Position numbers and translations under genes: made by a program
Notes under the pieces: model-generated
Told to the model about the DNA's origin: nothing
The model's input: the letters and a program-made list of their open reading frames with translations, nothing else
The model's database searches: none
Source of the DNA: Embleya sp051903075
Lineage (GTDB): Bacteria > Actinomycetota > Actinomycetes > Streptomycetales > Streptomycetaceae
Length of the DNA: 64,000 nt
Direction of reading: 5' to 3'
NCBI RefSeq assembly: GCF_051903075.1
Contig: NZ_CP182425.1
Coordinates: 1 to 64,000, forward strand
In this document: positions 46,794-54,809 of the stretch, in pieces
Position numbering within the stretch: the first letter of the stretch is position 1
Layout: every line of letters starts with the position of its first letter

Positions 46794-47618
46794 GTGTCGG
46801 ACGGAACGCAGCTCTACCGCAGCACCGGCGCCACCCTGTTGCGCGTGGCCGTGACACCCCTGAGCGAGTTGCCACTGTGGTGGCCCAACCTCGATGAAGT
46901 GTCCGACTGTGTCGTGTGGCTGCGGCACACGTGGGCGCGGCCGGGATTCGCCGCAGCCGTTACTGCTGCCAGTCCGGCTTTGGCGCGCCGCGTGGAGCAG
47001 CTGACCGGCAGCGGCGCCGACACCGATTCTCGGCGCGTTCGTCGGGCAACGTCCGCCGTCGTGCGCTACGTGTTGCGGAGCGCCGGACGGCCCACGCCTT
47101 TCGGTCTTTTCGCGGGAGTAGCCCCGGTGACCCTGGGGTCGCACACCCAGGTCGAGTGGGGCACGGGGCATCGGGCGCTGGCCCGGGTCGACAGTGAATG
47201 GCTGACCGACGTCATCGACCGGTTGAAGGCATGCCCCCGGCTCTTGGCGCGTCTGGACGTGGTGTTCAGCGACCTGGCGTGCGAGCGGGGCGGCCGGTTG
47301 GAGTTGGCGAACGGCCCGTTCCGGGTGAGCGTGCGCGCGACTCGGGCGGTCTTCACGGCCTGGGAAACCGCGAGTGTGCCGATCCGGTTCGGCGCGCTCG
47401 CCGAAAACCTGTCCGAGGCCTTCACCCGTGCCGACTCCACCCGGATCGACGCCATGCTGACCGATCTCGTGCGGCGCGGCCTGCTGATTAGTTCCCTGCG
47501 CGCCCCGACCACCGTCACCGACCCCCTGGCACGGCTCCTCGACGAACTCCGGCGGGTACACGCGGACGACGTGGCCGAGGCGGTTCCTCTGATCGAGTCG
47601 GACGGAGTCTGCACGGAT
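46794..47618 (+). pseudogene. Class I lantibiotic dehydratase, truncated at a CRISPR repeat
   Basis: From the GTG at 46794 (GGAGGA site) about 275 aa match the N-terminal part of a glutamylating LanB: LYRSTGATLLRVAV, SAGRPTPFGLFAGVAPV (hallmark TPFGLFAG), then FRVSVRATRAVFTAWE and RLLDELRRVHADD. Full enzymes have roughly 700-1000 residues. The frame enters a complete CRISPR repeat at 47619 and afterwards encodes unrelated sequence to a stop at 47816. The rest of the FxLD cluster is absent, so the pathway is dead on this molecule. Confidence 0.85.
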
Positions 47619-47647
47619 GAAGTCCCCACGCAGGTGGGGGTGAGCCG
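47619..47647 (+). CRISPR. Lone CRISPR repeat inside the dehydratase reading frame
   Basis: A perfect 29-nt copy with tetraloop GCAG in the same orientation as the arrays and with no neighbouring repeat. It lies exactly at the point where similarity to LanB stops. Nothing recognisable follows in 47648-47831. Confidence 0.92.
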
Positions 47648-47831
47648 TACGGCTCCCGTTTCTTCGCGAATGGAGCGATGGCGGGGAGCGATGGGGGCGG
47701 GTGAGGCGACATGGGCTCAATCACCCATCGCGCCCCTCGTTAGGGGAGTCGGTGAGCACGTCGCCGATCGTGAGCAGATGCGCGGCCACCGCCATCTTGC
47801 GGTCTCGGTTGGGTGAGGCTGTGCGCGAGCT

Positions 47832-48626
47832 TCAGGAGGCGAGTGCTTGCATTTCGCCTGTGCGGATGTCGTTGATGGTGGTGGTGCGGGTGGCTGCGAG
47901 GGTGCCGGTTTGTCCGCCGCCGGTCCAGGTGATGGTCCAGTGGGTGGTGGCGGTGACGGTGTGGATGCCGGGGCGGGTGTAGGTGTGTCCGCAGTCGGGG
48001 CTGGGCTGGGCGCCGCGGTTGGGGGTGTAGGGGGTTCCCGGGGTGGTGCAGGTGACGGTGGCGCCGTCGCCCATGGTCCAGGTGATGTGATCCACCGTGG
48101 CGGTGGCGGTGACTGACAGGCCCGGTACGGCGGCGGTTGCCGAGGTTGGGCCCCATGATGTCGGGGTGGCGTCGACCCAGAGCCAGGTGGGGAGTCCGAC
48201 GAGGCCGGTTTTGCCGGGGCCGGGGGTGAGGTGGACGGTGGGTGCGTCGAGGAGGATTTGCGCGGAGGCGCGGGCGCCGAGTTCGGCGGGGGTGGGTGGT
48301 GTGGGTGCGGTGCCCGCGTTGCCGGCGCCGGGGTCGATGGTGCCCATGCATGAGGTCGCGTCCAGGACCAGGGCGGCGCCTGGGCATTGGGTGTCGTCGG
48401 GGTCCCTCGGATCCACCGGCGTCGGAGCCGAATTCGTCCCCACGGGAACATTGCTCCGGCCGGGCGGGTTTTGGTGGCCGGGGGTACCCGGAGTCTCGAC
48501 TTCGATGATGAATCGTGGGCCGTCTTGCGAAACCGGCGGTTTGGGTGGTGGTGTCGGGTCGGTCGTAGGCACGGCTGCGGTCGCGACTACGACTGCCACT
48601 CCGGCTATGACATATTGCGTCAGCAT
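47832..48626 (-). CDS. Secreted PKD-like domain protein
   Basis: 264 aa from the ATG at 48626. The N-terminus (MLTQYVIAGVAVVVATAAVP) is a signal peptide or anchor. A Pro-rich linker follows, then an immunoglobulin/PKD-like beta domain (LPTWLWVDATPTSWGP, ITWTMGDGATVTCTTPGTPY, DCGHTYTRPGIHTVTATTHW). MGDG and CGHTY fit the PKD signature. It overlaps the upstream lipoprotein stop and so forms a two-gene operon of exported proteins. Binding or structural role is likely. Confidence 0.75.
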   Translation of the reverse strand: MLTQYVIAGVAVVVATAAVPTTDPTPPPKPPVSQDGPRFIIEVETPGTPGHQNPPGRSNVPVGTNSAPTPVDPRDPDDTQCPGAALVLDATSCMGTIDPGAGNAGTAPTPPTPAELGARASAQILLDAPTVHLTPGPGKTGLVGLPTWLWVDATPTSWGPTSATAAVPGLSVTATATVDHITWTMGDGATVTCTTPGTPYTPNRGAQPSPDCGHTYTRPGIHTVTATTHWTITWTGGGQTGTLAATRTTTINDIRTGEMQALAS

Positions 48627-49183
48627 GGGCGATCCCGCTCCGAAATCATGTCGGTCACCAGCCAGGAGCCTGTTGAGGACCGGGTGATGACGAACCGCTT
48701 GACATACCTTGGAGATTGGGAAGGAACGGTAAAAGGCGCGCGAGTGTCGCGATATACGACACGCTGGTGGGAAAGGTCCACACAGTCCGTGAGTACGACC
48801 TGCGGTGGATTCGTCGTGAGCGAGACCGTTTCCACTTGAGGGGATGGTGTGCCTGGAGGACCCTCGACCACGAGACCGGTCCGGGCCGACTGGTCTCGGA
48901 CCTGGGTGACCAGTTCGGCAGCTCGCCCGTTTGCGACGGCCCCCATGCCGTCCAGGCTTCCGCCTGCTTCTACGCCATCCTGGAATTGAGTAAATCGTCC
49001 ATAGACCTCAAGCGCGGCCGCCCGGGCGCTGCCCTCCGCATCCGGTGTGGTCGGAACCTGACCGGATGGTGCTGGTGGTGGGTTGGTGCGCGAGGCCTTC
49101 GTACTGTCACCGCCGTTGCTGTTGCATCCGGCAACGGCCAGCAATGCCACGGCTATCGCTCCGACGGCCGAACTTCGTCCCAC
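48620..49183 (-). CDS. Lipoprotein of NTF2-like type
   Basis: 187 aa from the GTG at 49183 (GAGGGGGACGC upstream). The signal VGAIAVALLAVAGCNSNGG has a lipobox with Cys. The mature part has AAALEVYGRFTQFQDGVEAG, QVVLTDCVDLSHQRVVYRDT and a last ERDRPC. It is the intact paralogue of the frameshifted gene at 28935. First gene of the operon with the PKD-like protein. Role unknown, cell-surface location likely. Confidence 0.8.
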   Translation of the reverse strand: MGRSSAVGAIAVALLAVAGCNSNGGDSTKASRTNPPPAPSGQVPTTPDAEGSARAAALEVYGRFTQFQDGVEAGGSLDGMGAVANGRAAELVTQVRDQSARTGLVVEGPPGTPSPQVETVSLTTNPPQVVLTDCVDLSHQRVVYRDTRAPFTVPSQSPRYVKRFVITRSSTGSWLVTDMISERDRPC

Positions 49184-49403
49184 GCGTCCCCCTCGCTCGG
49201 TCGAGATCACACACCGTACCCGGGGCGCGACCGCTTCGGGAACCTCGCGACTTGGGGCGAGGCAGGCGACCGGCTCACAGGATGACGGATGCGGATGAGA
49301 CATCGGTCGGCGGATTCGCCGCCCTCCGACGCCGGACAAAGGCGAATACAGGGGCGCTTCCAGCCCCTGTTTGGTGGGGCCGGAAGCGTTCATCCTGGTG
49401 CAG

Positions 49404-49607
49404 CTATCGAGCATTCACCGTGTCGAGGAGCGCGCGCCAAGCCCTGGGTGTGACTGTGAGTTGACCGGCGCGGATGTCCTTGCTGTCGCGGACGCCGATC
49501 ACGGCGGTGAACGGTGCAACCTCTACGCATGATCCCTGTTGGCCGGAGGCCGTGGCCTTCCGCCAGGGCTGTATCGGCGTTCCGAGCGTGTCTGGGGTTG
49601 GGTTCAT
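49404..49607 (-). CDS. DUF397 protein
   Basis: 67 aa from the ATG at 49607, overlapping the XRE gene stop by 4 nt. WRKATASGQQGSCVEVAPF, VGVRDSKD-like IGVRDSKDIRAGQLTVTPRA and AWRALLDTV are the DUF397 pattern. These small proteins partner with the XRE-type regulator upstream, often controlling morphology or acting as a TA-like pair in streptomycetes. Confidence 0.9.
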   Translation of the reverse strand: MNPTPDTLGTPIQPWRKATASGQQGSCVEVAPFTAVIGVRDSKDIRAGQLTVTPRAWRALLDTVNAR

Positions 49608-50473
49608 GCCTTCTCTTTCAGTACTCGCTCGATCAGTGCGATCGATTCCACCGGCGAGGCTGCCGCAGCCTCCAATTGTGCGATGAGCCGTGTGAACTGC
49701 GAGATCTCGGGGTCTGCTTCCTCGACGACTGTGTTTCCGATGACTTCGACGAACGCGATCTCGGGCTGGGGGCGGTCGGGGAACTGGTAGAGCGTGACGC
49801 CGCTGTTCTGTGCGACGGCAGCGCCTGCGGAAAAGGGGATGACCCTGAAGTCGATGTTGTCCTGCATGGCCAGTTCGCGCACGTGTAGGAGTTGTTCCCG
49901 CATTACGTCCCGGCCGCCGACCAGGGCTCGGAGGGCGCCTTCGGTGACGATCCCGGTCGAGATCAGTGGGTCTTCCTGGAAGAGGAGTCGTTGGCGCATG
50001 CTGCGGAGTTTGACCAGCTTCTCGATCTGGTCGTGCCCGTATGCGTTGAGGCCCATTGAGATGATCGCGCGAGCGTAGTCGGGTGTTTGGTAGAGGCCCG
50101 GGATGGTGTTGAGCTGGAACTCCCACGCCCGTGACGCCTCGTGCTCGTTGATGATCAATTCGCGATACGCGGCGGACATGACCTCCTCGTACATCTTCCA
50201 CGGAGGAGGCATCCGCTTGAGTTTCCGGTCCTCCTCTCGCCAGGCATCGAGCTGTTCCCTGCGGGCGTCGTCCATGCCGTAGAAGTCGGCGAGTTGGCGG
50301 ATATCGGCAGGTGTCGGCCGTCGTCGGCCAAGCGAGATCCGGTTGACCTTGGTCAGGTGCCAACCGAGCTCGGCGGCGATCTCGTCCAGGGTGAGGCCGG
50401 ACTGCTCACGGAGTTCGGTGAGCATCGCGGCGATCCTGCGACGTGGGCGTGACATGGGTTCCCTGTCGGGCAT
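49604..50473 (-). CDS. XRE-family regulator with DUF5753 C-terminal domain (copy 1)
   Basis: 289 aa from the ATG at 50473 (GAGGAGGACCG upstream). Residues 10-70 are an XRE HTH (LTELREQSGLTLDEIAAELG, TKVNRISLGRRRPTPADIRQ). The remainder is DUF5753 (FQLNTIPGLYQTPDYARAII, RQRLLFQEDPL, VIPFSAGA, IAFVEVIGNTVVEEADPEIS). Paired with DUF397 downstream. It is about 85 percent identical by eye to copy 2, with long identical stretches, so the two arose by tandem duplication. Confidence 0.93.
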   Translation of the reverse strand: MPDREPMSRPRRRIAAMLTELREQSGLTLDEIAAELGWHLTKVNRISLGRRRPTPADIRQLADFYGMDDARREQLDAWREEDRKLKRMPPPWKMYEEVMSAAYRELIINEHEASRAWEFQLNTIPGLYQTPDYARAIISMGLNAYGHDQIEKLVKLRSMRQRLLFQEDPLISTGIVTEGALRALVGGRDVMREQLLHVRELAMQDNIDFRVIPFSAGAAVAQNSGVTLYQFPDRPQPEIAFVEVIGNTVVEEADPEISQFTRLIAQLEAAAASPVESIALIERVLKEKA

Positions 50474-50532
50474 CGGTCCTCCTCGCGCCCAGTCTCCCCT
50501 GTGTCCCGCCGCATGTCCGGTGTGGGGTTCAC
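50474..50532 (-). pseudogene. DUF397 remnant between the XRE copies
   Basis: From a GTG at 50532 that overlaps the copy 2 stop, only VNPTPDM matches the DUF397 start; the frame then runs into the 5' end of copy 1. This is the join of the tandem duplication. Confidence 0.7.
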
Positions 50533-51398
50533 GGCATCTCGTTCAGTACTCGCTCGATCAGCGCGATGGATTCTGTGGGTGAGGCCGCTGCGGTCTCGAG
50601 TTGTGCAATCAAGCGAGTGAACTGCGAGATCTCCGGGTCCGCTTCCTCGACCACGGTGTTGCCGATGACCTCGACGAACGCGATCTCGGGCTGGGGGCGG
50701 TCGGGGAACTGGTAGAGCGTGACGCCGCTGTTCTGTGCGACGGCGGCACCTGCGGAGAAGGGGATGACTCGAAAGTCGATGTTCTCGCGTAGGGCCAGCT
50801 CGCCTACATGAACGAGCTGCTTGCGCATCACGTCCGCGCCCCCGACCAAGGCCCTGAGGGCGCCTTCGGTGACGATCCCGGTCGAGATCAGTGGGTCTTC
50901 CTGGAAGAGGAGTCGTTGGCGCATGCTGCGGAGCTTGACCAGTCTCTCGATCTGGTCGTGCCCGTATGCGTTGAGGCCCATTGAGATGATCGCGCGAGCG
51001 TAGTCGGGTGTTTGGTAGAGGCCCGGGATGGTGTTGAGCTGGAACTCCCACGCCCGTGACGCCTCGTGCTCGTTGATGATCAGCTCGCGGTAGGCCGGGG
51101 TCATGATCTTTTCGTAGGCGCGCCACCACGGCGGAACGCGCCTGAGCTTTCGGTCTTCCTCCCTCCAGGCGTCGAGCTGCTTCCGTGCCGTGTCGTCCAC
51201 GCCGTAGAAATCGGCGAGTTGGCGGATGTCGGTGGGCGATGGCAGTCGTCGTCCGAGTGAGATCCGGCTGACTTTGGTCAGGTGCCAACCGAGTTCGATG
51301 GCCACCTCGTCCAGGGTGAGACCGGACTGCTCGCGGAGTTCGGTGAGCGTCGTCGCGATCCTGCGACGTGGGCGAGACATGGGTTCTCTGTCCGGCAT
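50529..51398 (-). CDS. XRE-family regulator with DUF5753 C-terminal domain (copy 2)
   Basis: 289 aa from the ATG at 51398 with GAGGAGGACCG upstream. Same domain order as copy 1 (HTH LDEVAIELGWHLTKVSRISL; DUF5753 through VVEEADPEISQFTRLIAQLE). Differences cluster in the linker RVPPWWRAYEKIMTPAYREL. It has lost its DUF397 partner, so it may use the partner of copy 1. Divergent from the ATPase gene at 51596, with an operator-like palindrome between. Confidence 0.93.
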   Translation of the reverse strand: MPDREPMSRPRRRIATTLTELREQSGLTLDEVAIELGWHLTKVSRISLGRRLPSPTDIRQLADFYGVDDTARKQLDAWREEDRKLRRVPPWWRAYEKIMTPAYRELIINEHEASRAWEFQLNTIPGLYQTPDYARAIISMGLNAYGHDQIERLVKLRSMRQRLLFQEDPLISTGIVTEGALRALVGGADVMRKQLVHVGELALRENIDFRVIPFSAGAAVAQNSGVTLYQFPDRPQPEIAFVEVIGNTVVEEADPEISQFTRLIAQLETAAASPTESIALIERVLNEMP

Positions 51399-51466
51399 CG
51401 GTCCTCCTCGCACTCAGTGTCCGCGAGGGCAACTCGCGGGCCGCCATCATCCCTTCGGGCAAATTT

Positions 51467-51483
51467 CTTGGCAATTAGCCAAG
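51467..51483. promoter_or_regulatory. Operator-like palindrome
   Basis: CTTGGCAATTAGCCAAG (6+5+6) in an AT-rich patch between the divergent XRE copy 2 and ATPase genes, followed by two AGACGT direct repeats. A binding site for the XRE regulator is plausible. Confidence 0.45.
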
Positions 51484-51595
51484 ACGTTTGCCCAGACGTC
51501 TGCTTAACTGTCGGCCACAGTCACTCACCGCTGTTTCATGATCACAACAGTCGGTGGGTTCGCGATGCCCATGCGAACAGCAGGGAGATCCGCGC

Positions 51596-52312
51596 ATGTT
51601 GCCTGCTCAACGAATCGCACTACCCCGACACAAGACGATCGCCCTCGTGGCCCGCCGGCACATGGAGGCGGTCTGCGCCGCCATCCACATATCGCCCGAC
51701 GACGTCGTGCTGGCCGTGAGTGAAATCGCCACGAATGCCTACCTCCACACCGGCGGATCGATCGATCTGCGCTGGTGGGTGGAGGCCCGGCGGTTGGTGG
51801 TGGAGGTCTCGGACGACGAGTTCACCGTTCTGCCCCTGTCCGACAACGGCCTCGAGATGTCGGCCGATGCCGAAGAGGGCCGCGGACTGCATATCGCCAC
51901 GCTGATCAGTGCAGGCGTGACGTGGGGCGGTTCCGAGGAACGCGGGAAGTGGGTGCGGGTCTCCTTTCAACTCGAGTCAACCAGTAGCGAGAACGCCAAG
52001 AACGCGCGCACTTTCGCCACACCACCTTCGACGGCTTTCGAGGTCGCCACTCGTGAACCTGTTCTTCGACGCCGATGCGAGTCCCCGACGTGTCTTCACC
52101 GCGTACCCCCGCGTCGCGGCGACCTCCGTGGTCGTGGTGCGGTGGGTTTGGCTGTGCGATGGGCGGTGGCGGCTCCGGGATCGGCTGGAACTCGACACGG
52201 CCGCCGTCGTTCGGGCCCTCGCCTACTGCGAACGTGCGCGGGTACACGACGCCGCGCTTGCTCTTTTCGAAGCGGCGTCCGTGCTTCCCGGGTTCGGTCC
52301 GAAGGCGCTTGA
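51596..52312 (+). CDS. Anti-sigma-factor-like GHKL ATPase
   Basis: From the ATG at 51596 (CAGGGAG upstream) residues 15-130 form a HATPase_c domain of the RsbW/SpoIIAB type: N-box DDVVLAVSEIATNAYLHTGG, then VSDDEF and the glycine box EEGRGLHIATLIS, ending WVRVSFQLEST. Relatives stop near there (about 51985). Here the frame stays open another 100 codons over the next gene, so the original stop may be lost by mutation. Streptomycete relatives are orphan regulators often beside XRE-DUF397 pairs. Confidence 0.7.
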   Translation: MLPAQRIALPRHKTIALVARRHMEAVCAAIHISPDDVVLAVSEIATNAYLHTGGSIDLRWWVEARRLVVEVSDDEFTVLPLSDNGLEMSADAEEGRGLHIATLISAGVTWGGSEERGKWVRVSFQLESTSSENAKNARTFATPPSTAFEVATREPVLRRRCESPTCLHRVPPRRGDLRGRGAVGLAVRWAVAAPGSAGTRHGRRRSGPRLLRTCAGTRRRACSFRSGVRASRVRSEGA

Positions 52313-52409
52313 TGCCGCGATCAGCGCGGAACTGGGTGAGGACCATGCCCAGTTCGCCCGAAGTGACGCCGACGCCACCACGGGCACCGTGCGTTTCACG
52401 CGTCAATGA
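52053..52409 (+). CDS. Hypothetical protein
   Basis: 118 aa from the GTG at 52053, overlapping the extended tail of the ATPase frame. Sequence is protein-like: TSVVVVRWVWLCDGRWRLRD, then VRALAYCERARVHDAALALF and a Phe/Gly-rich turn. No family recognised. It reads more like a real gene than the overlapping ATPase tail. Nothing convincing lies between 52410 and 52733. Confidence 0.5.
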   Translation: MNLFFDADASPRRVFTAYPRVAATSVVVVRWVWLCDGRWRLRDRLELDTAAVVRALAYCERARVHDAALALFEAASVLPGFGPKALDAAISAELGEDHAQFARSDADATTGTVRFTRQ

Positions 52410-52733
52410 GTGCCCTGCGGCGTCGATGTAGATGCCCCTTCTTCTGCCCGACACGGACGGTCGGGGCTTCGCCTCGTTCGTGTCGGGTCGGGCCGCCCTT
52501 CCACTCCCCGGGGCGGCCGGTCGGGCGCGGGTCTCCTGACGGTTCGCGTCCGGCCTCGACTTTCCCTTTCGCCCCGATCCCCGCGTTCGGTACCCGCCTC
52601 GGTCGCGGGGAGCCGGGGTCCGGAGTGCCCGTGAGGATCTGCGGGTCTCCGACGGCGTGGGTGGTGGGCGGCTCAACGAGGAGTCGCCCGCCACCGCGCT
52701 CCCTATCCGTCCACTGCGTTCGGAGGATTTTCG

Positions 52734-53420
52734 ATGACCAGGCGTTGCTCCCGTGAGGGGGACGTGTTCGCGCGTTGGGGACCGGTTTCGGGTCGGTCCG
52801 AGAACCCGTTTGTCGAGCACGCTCGCGGGGCGCACGCCGTCACCCGCGATCACCGGTGCGTCGACGGCCGGTGTGGGCGCTGCCGTGTCGCGTGGCCGTG
52901 CGTGCCGGCCTCCGAGGCCGCGATTGTGGTGGGCGGATGCGGGATTGTTCCCGTGGACGACGCGCCCCGGGTGTGGTGGCCCGCGTCGCCGGACGCGCCG
53001 GTGGGGCGGGTCTGGATCCTGCCGTTGACGCTGTGGCAGACCCTGTGGGCGGACCTCGATACGGCACTCGACTGCCAGACCGACGCCTGGACCCTGCCCC
53101 GGACACCGGCGTCGCGTCGCCGCGCGGTCGCCGAGGCGGCCGTCGCCATCGTTCACCGGACCACCACGACCGCGCTCGTGCTCGCTGTGATCCGCCTTGG
53201 CCCCGACAGCGTGCCGAACGGTGCCGGGGTGTGGCTGCTGCCTGACCGCGAACTCCCTTCGGCGCAGCGGGCGATCGATTGGCTGCGTGGTTTGCGCCGG
53301 GCGTGGGACAGCGGGGCGCCGGTCGCCCATGATCCGCCTCGTCTGGCGTTGGTGGGAGCCGATCCCGCCGCGGGCCGGGTCAGCGCGCCGGTGTGGACGC
53401 CGTCGGCGGTGTCCGGGTGA
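52734..53420 (+). CDS. Hypothetical protein with Cys-rich N-terminal part
   Basis: 228 aa from the ATG at 52734 with a clear GGAGGA site seven nt upstream. A cysteine cluster (CVDGRCGRCRVAWPC, residues about 43-57) may bind zinc. The middle is hydrophobic/Trp-rich (RVWILPLTLWQTLWADL). The C-terminal half is helical. First gene of a tight plus-strand run: the next gene starts in its stop codon (TGATG). No family recognised. Confidence 0.65.
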   Translation: MTRRCSREGDVFARWGPVSGRSENPFVEHARGAHAVTRDHRCVDGRCGRCRVAWPCVPASEAAIVVGGCGIVPVDDAPRVWWPASPDAPVGRVWILPLTLWQTLWADLDTALDCQTDAWTLPRTPASRRRAVAEAAVAIVHRTTTTALVLAVIRLGPDSVPNGAGVWLLPDRELPSAQRAIDWLRGLRRAWDSGAPVAHDPPRLALVGADPAAGRVSAPVWTPSAVSG

Positions 53421-53809
53421 TGGGGGAGCCGGTTCCGTGTGTGGGGCGTCATCGGTCCCGATTACTGCGGTTCGTCGTGAGTCTCGGCGGGTGCTCGCGC
53501 ACCGTCACCGCCGGGCAGGCGGTCCGGGTCCTGTGCGCGGTCTATCTCGGGTTTCCTCGGCATCTGCACGTGGTGCCCGCGGCGCGGCGGCCCGGTCTGG
53601 CCGGGGTGCTGCATCAGTTGTGGCTGCAGGGCAGCGAACGTCCCGGACCGTGGCGACCGTTCGACCCGGGCGTGCGGGCGGCACCCGTTCCGCAGCCCCA
53701 CCCTCCCGTGGCCCGGGCGGATCGCGGCTGGTTCGAGAGCAAGTCCCGTCCCGGGGCGCCGCCGAACCGCGCTCCGGTCCGTGTTCCCGTCCAGATTCCG
53801 AAACGGTAG
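53420..53809 (+). CDS. Small hypothetical protein
   Basis: 129 aa from the ATG at 53420, overlapping the upstream stop by 1 nt. Basic N-terminus, then AGQAVRVLCAVYLGFPRHLH and a Pro/Arg-rich tail. No family recognised. Coupled between the Cys-rich hypothetical gene and a DUF574 methyltransferase. Confidence 0.5.
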   Translation: MGEPVPCVGRHRSRLLRFVVSLGGCSRTVTAGQAVRVLCAVYLGFPRHLHVVPAARRPGLAGVLHQLWLQGSERPGPWRPFDPGVRAAPVPQPHPPVARADRGWFESKSRPGAPPNRAPVRVPVQIPKR

Positions 53810-53811
53810 TC

Positions 53812-54663
53812 ATGCGGCATTCGCTTTCTCTTGCCATCGACCTCGGCTTGGACCGGCCCCACGTGGCGCGGGTGAACGACTACCTTGCGGGCGGGCGCAC
53901 GCACTTCTCCGCCGACCGCGCTCTGGCCGACGCCGCCCTGGCCGTTCATCCGGAGCTGCCGACGATCGCCCGGGACGCGAGCGCGTTCATGCGGTGCGCG
54001 GTTGATCGCCTCGCCCGCGTGGGGATACGCCAGTTCGTCGATTTCGCGCAGGGCATCCCGATCGAGGGCCGCGCCGTCCACGATGTCGCGCACGCGGTCG
54101 ATCGGGGCTGTCGGGTCGTGTACGTCGAGGACGATCCGATCGTGCACGCCGTGCAGAGCGCGCTGTCGAGTACGGACAGCGGACGGGTCGCGTGCGTGCG
54201 GGCGTCTCCTCTGCGGCCGGAGAGCGTGTGGCGGCATCCGTGTATCCGCGCGATGTTCGACCTCGGGCGGCCGGTCGCCGTCGTCGTCGGGGACCTGCTC
54301 CAGCACCTGCCGTTCCGATACGGCCCGCGTGGCGTCCTTCACCACCTCACCGCAGGGTTGGCCCCGGGTAGCCGCGTTGTCATGACCCACCTCGTGGGCG
54401 ACACCGGACGAAATTCGCGCGCGGCGGCGCTGGCGCGCGTGTACCGAAGCCACGGCATCCCGCTGCGCCTTCGCGACCGCGGTGAAGTCCTCTCGCTGGT
54501 GCCCGGCACTCTGCTCGACCCGGGTCTTGTCCCGGCCTCGCGATGGCTTCCTGTGCTCGACATTCCGGTGCTCGACATCCCGCCCGTCGAGCGGGTCGTG
54601 GATTGCTACGCGGCCGTCGGCGAACTCGGGGGATTCATCCCCTCCCGGCGCACCGGTACGTGA
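53812..54663 (+). CDS. DUF574-family SAM-dependent methyltransferase (divergent copy)
   Basis: 283 aa from the ATG at 53812, two nt after the upstream stop. DRPHVARVNDYLAGGRTHFS, ADRALADAAL, IRQFVDFAQGIP and VVYVEDDPIVHAVQSAL align with the S-adenosyl methyltransferase (DUF574) pattern (ARVYDYLLGG, FLDIGTGLPT, VVYVDNDP). GTG in motif I is replaced by AQG, so SAM binding may be altered. It differs clearly from the copy at 57618. Substrates of the family are unknown. Confidence 0.8.
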   Translation: MRHSLSLAIDLGLDRPHVARVNDYLAGGRTHFSADRALADAALAVHPELPTIARDASAFMRCAVDRLARVGIRQFVDFAQGIPIEGRAVHDVAHAVDRGCRVVYVEDDPIVHAVQSALSSTDSGRVACVRASPLRPESVWRHPCIRAMFDLGRPVAVVVGDLLQHLPFRYGPRGVLHHLTAGLAPGSRVVMTHLVGDTGRNSRAAALARVYRSHGIPLRLRDRGEVLSLVPGTLLDPGLVPASRWLPVLDIPVLDIPPVERVVDCYAAVGELGGFIPSRRTGT

Positions 54664-54809
54664 GAGGCCGGGGGCGGCGCATCAGCGTGTCCGCCGCCTC
54701 GGGCCGCTCTCGTCGTTGTCGTCGGGCCCGTGCCGTGGGGCCTTGCCTTCGACCATCTCGCGGATGCGTTGCCCCGTCCCGTTTTCACCTTCCCCTCATC
54801 GGAGTTCGG

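Noticed and set aside
47648..47816. C-terminal 57 codons of the dehydratase frame after the lone repeat.
   Set aside because: They lack any LanB similarity and are accidental read-through of the repeat and following DNA.
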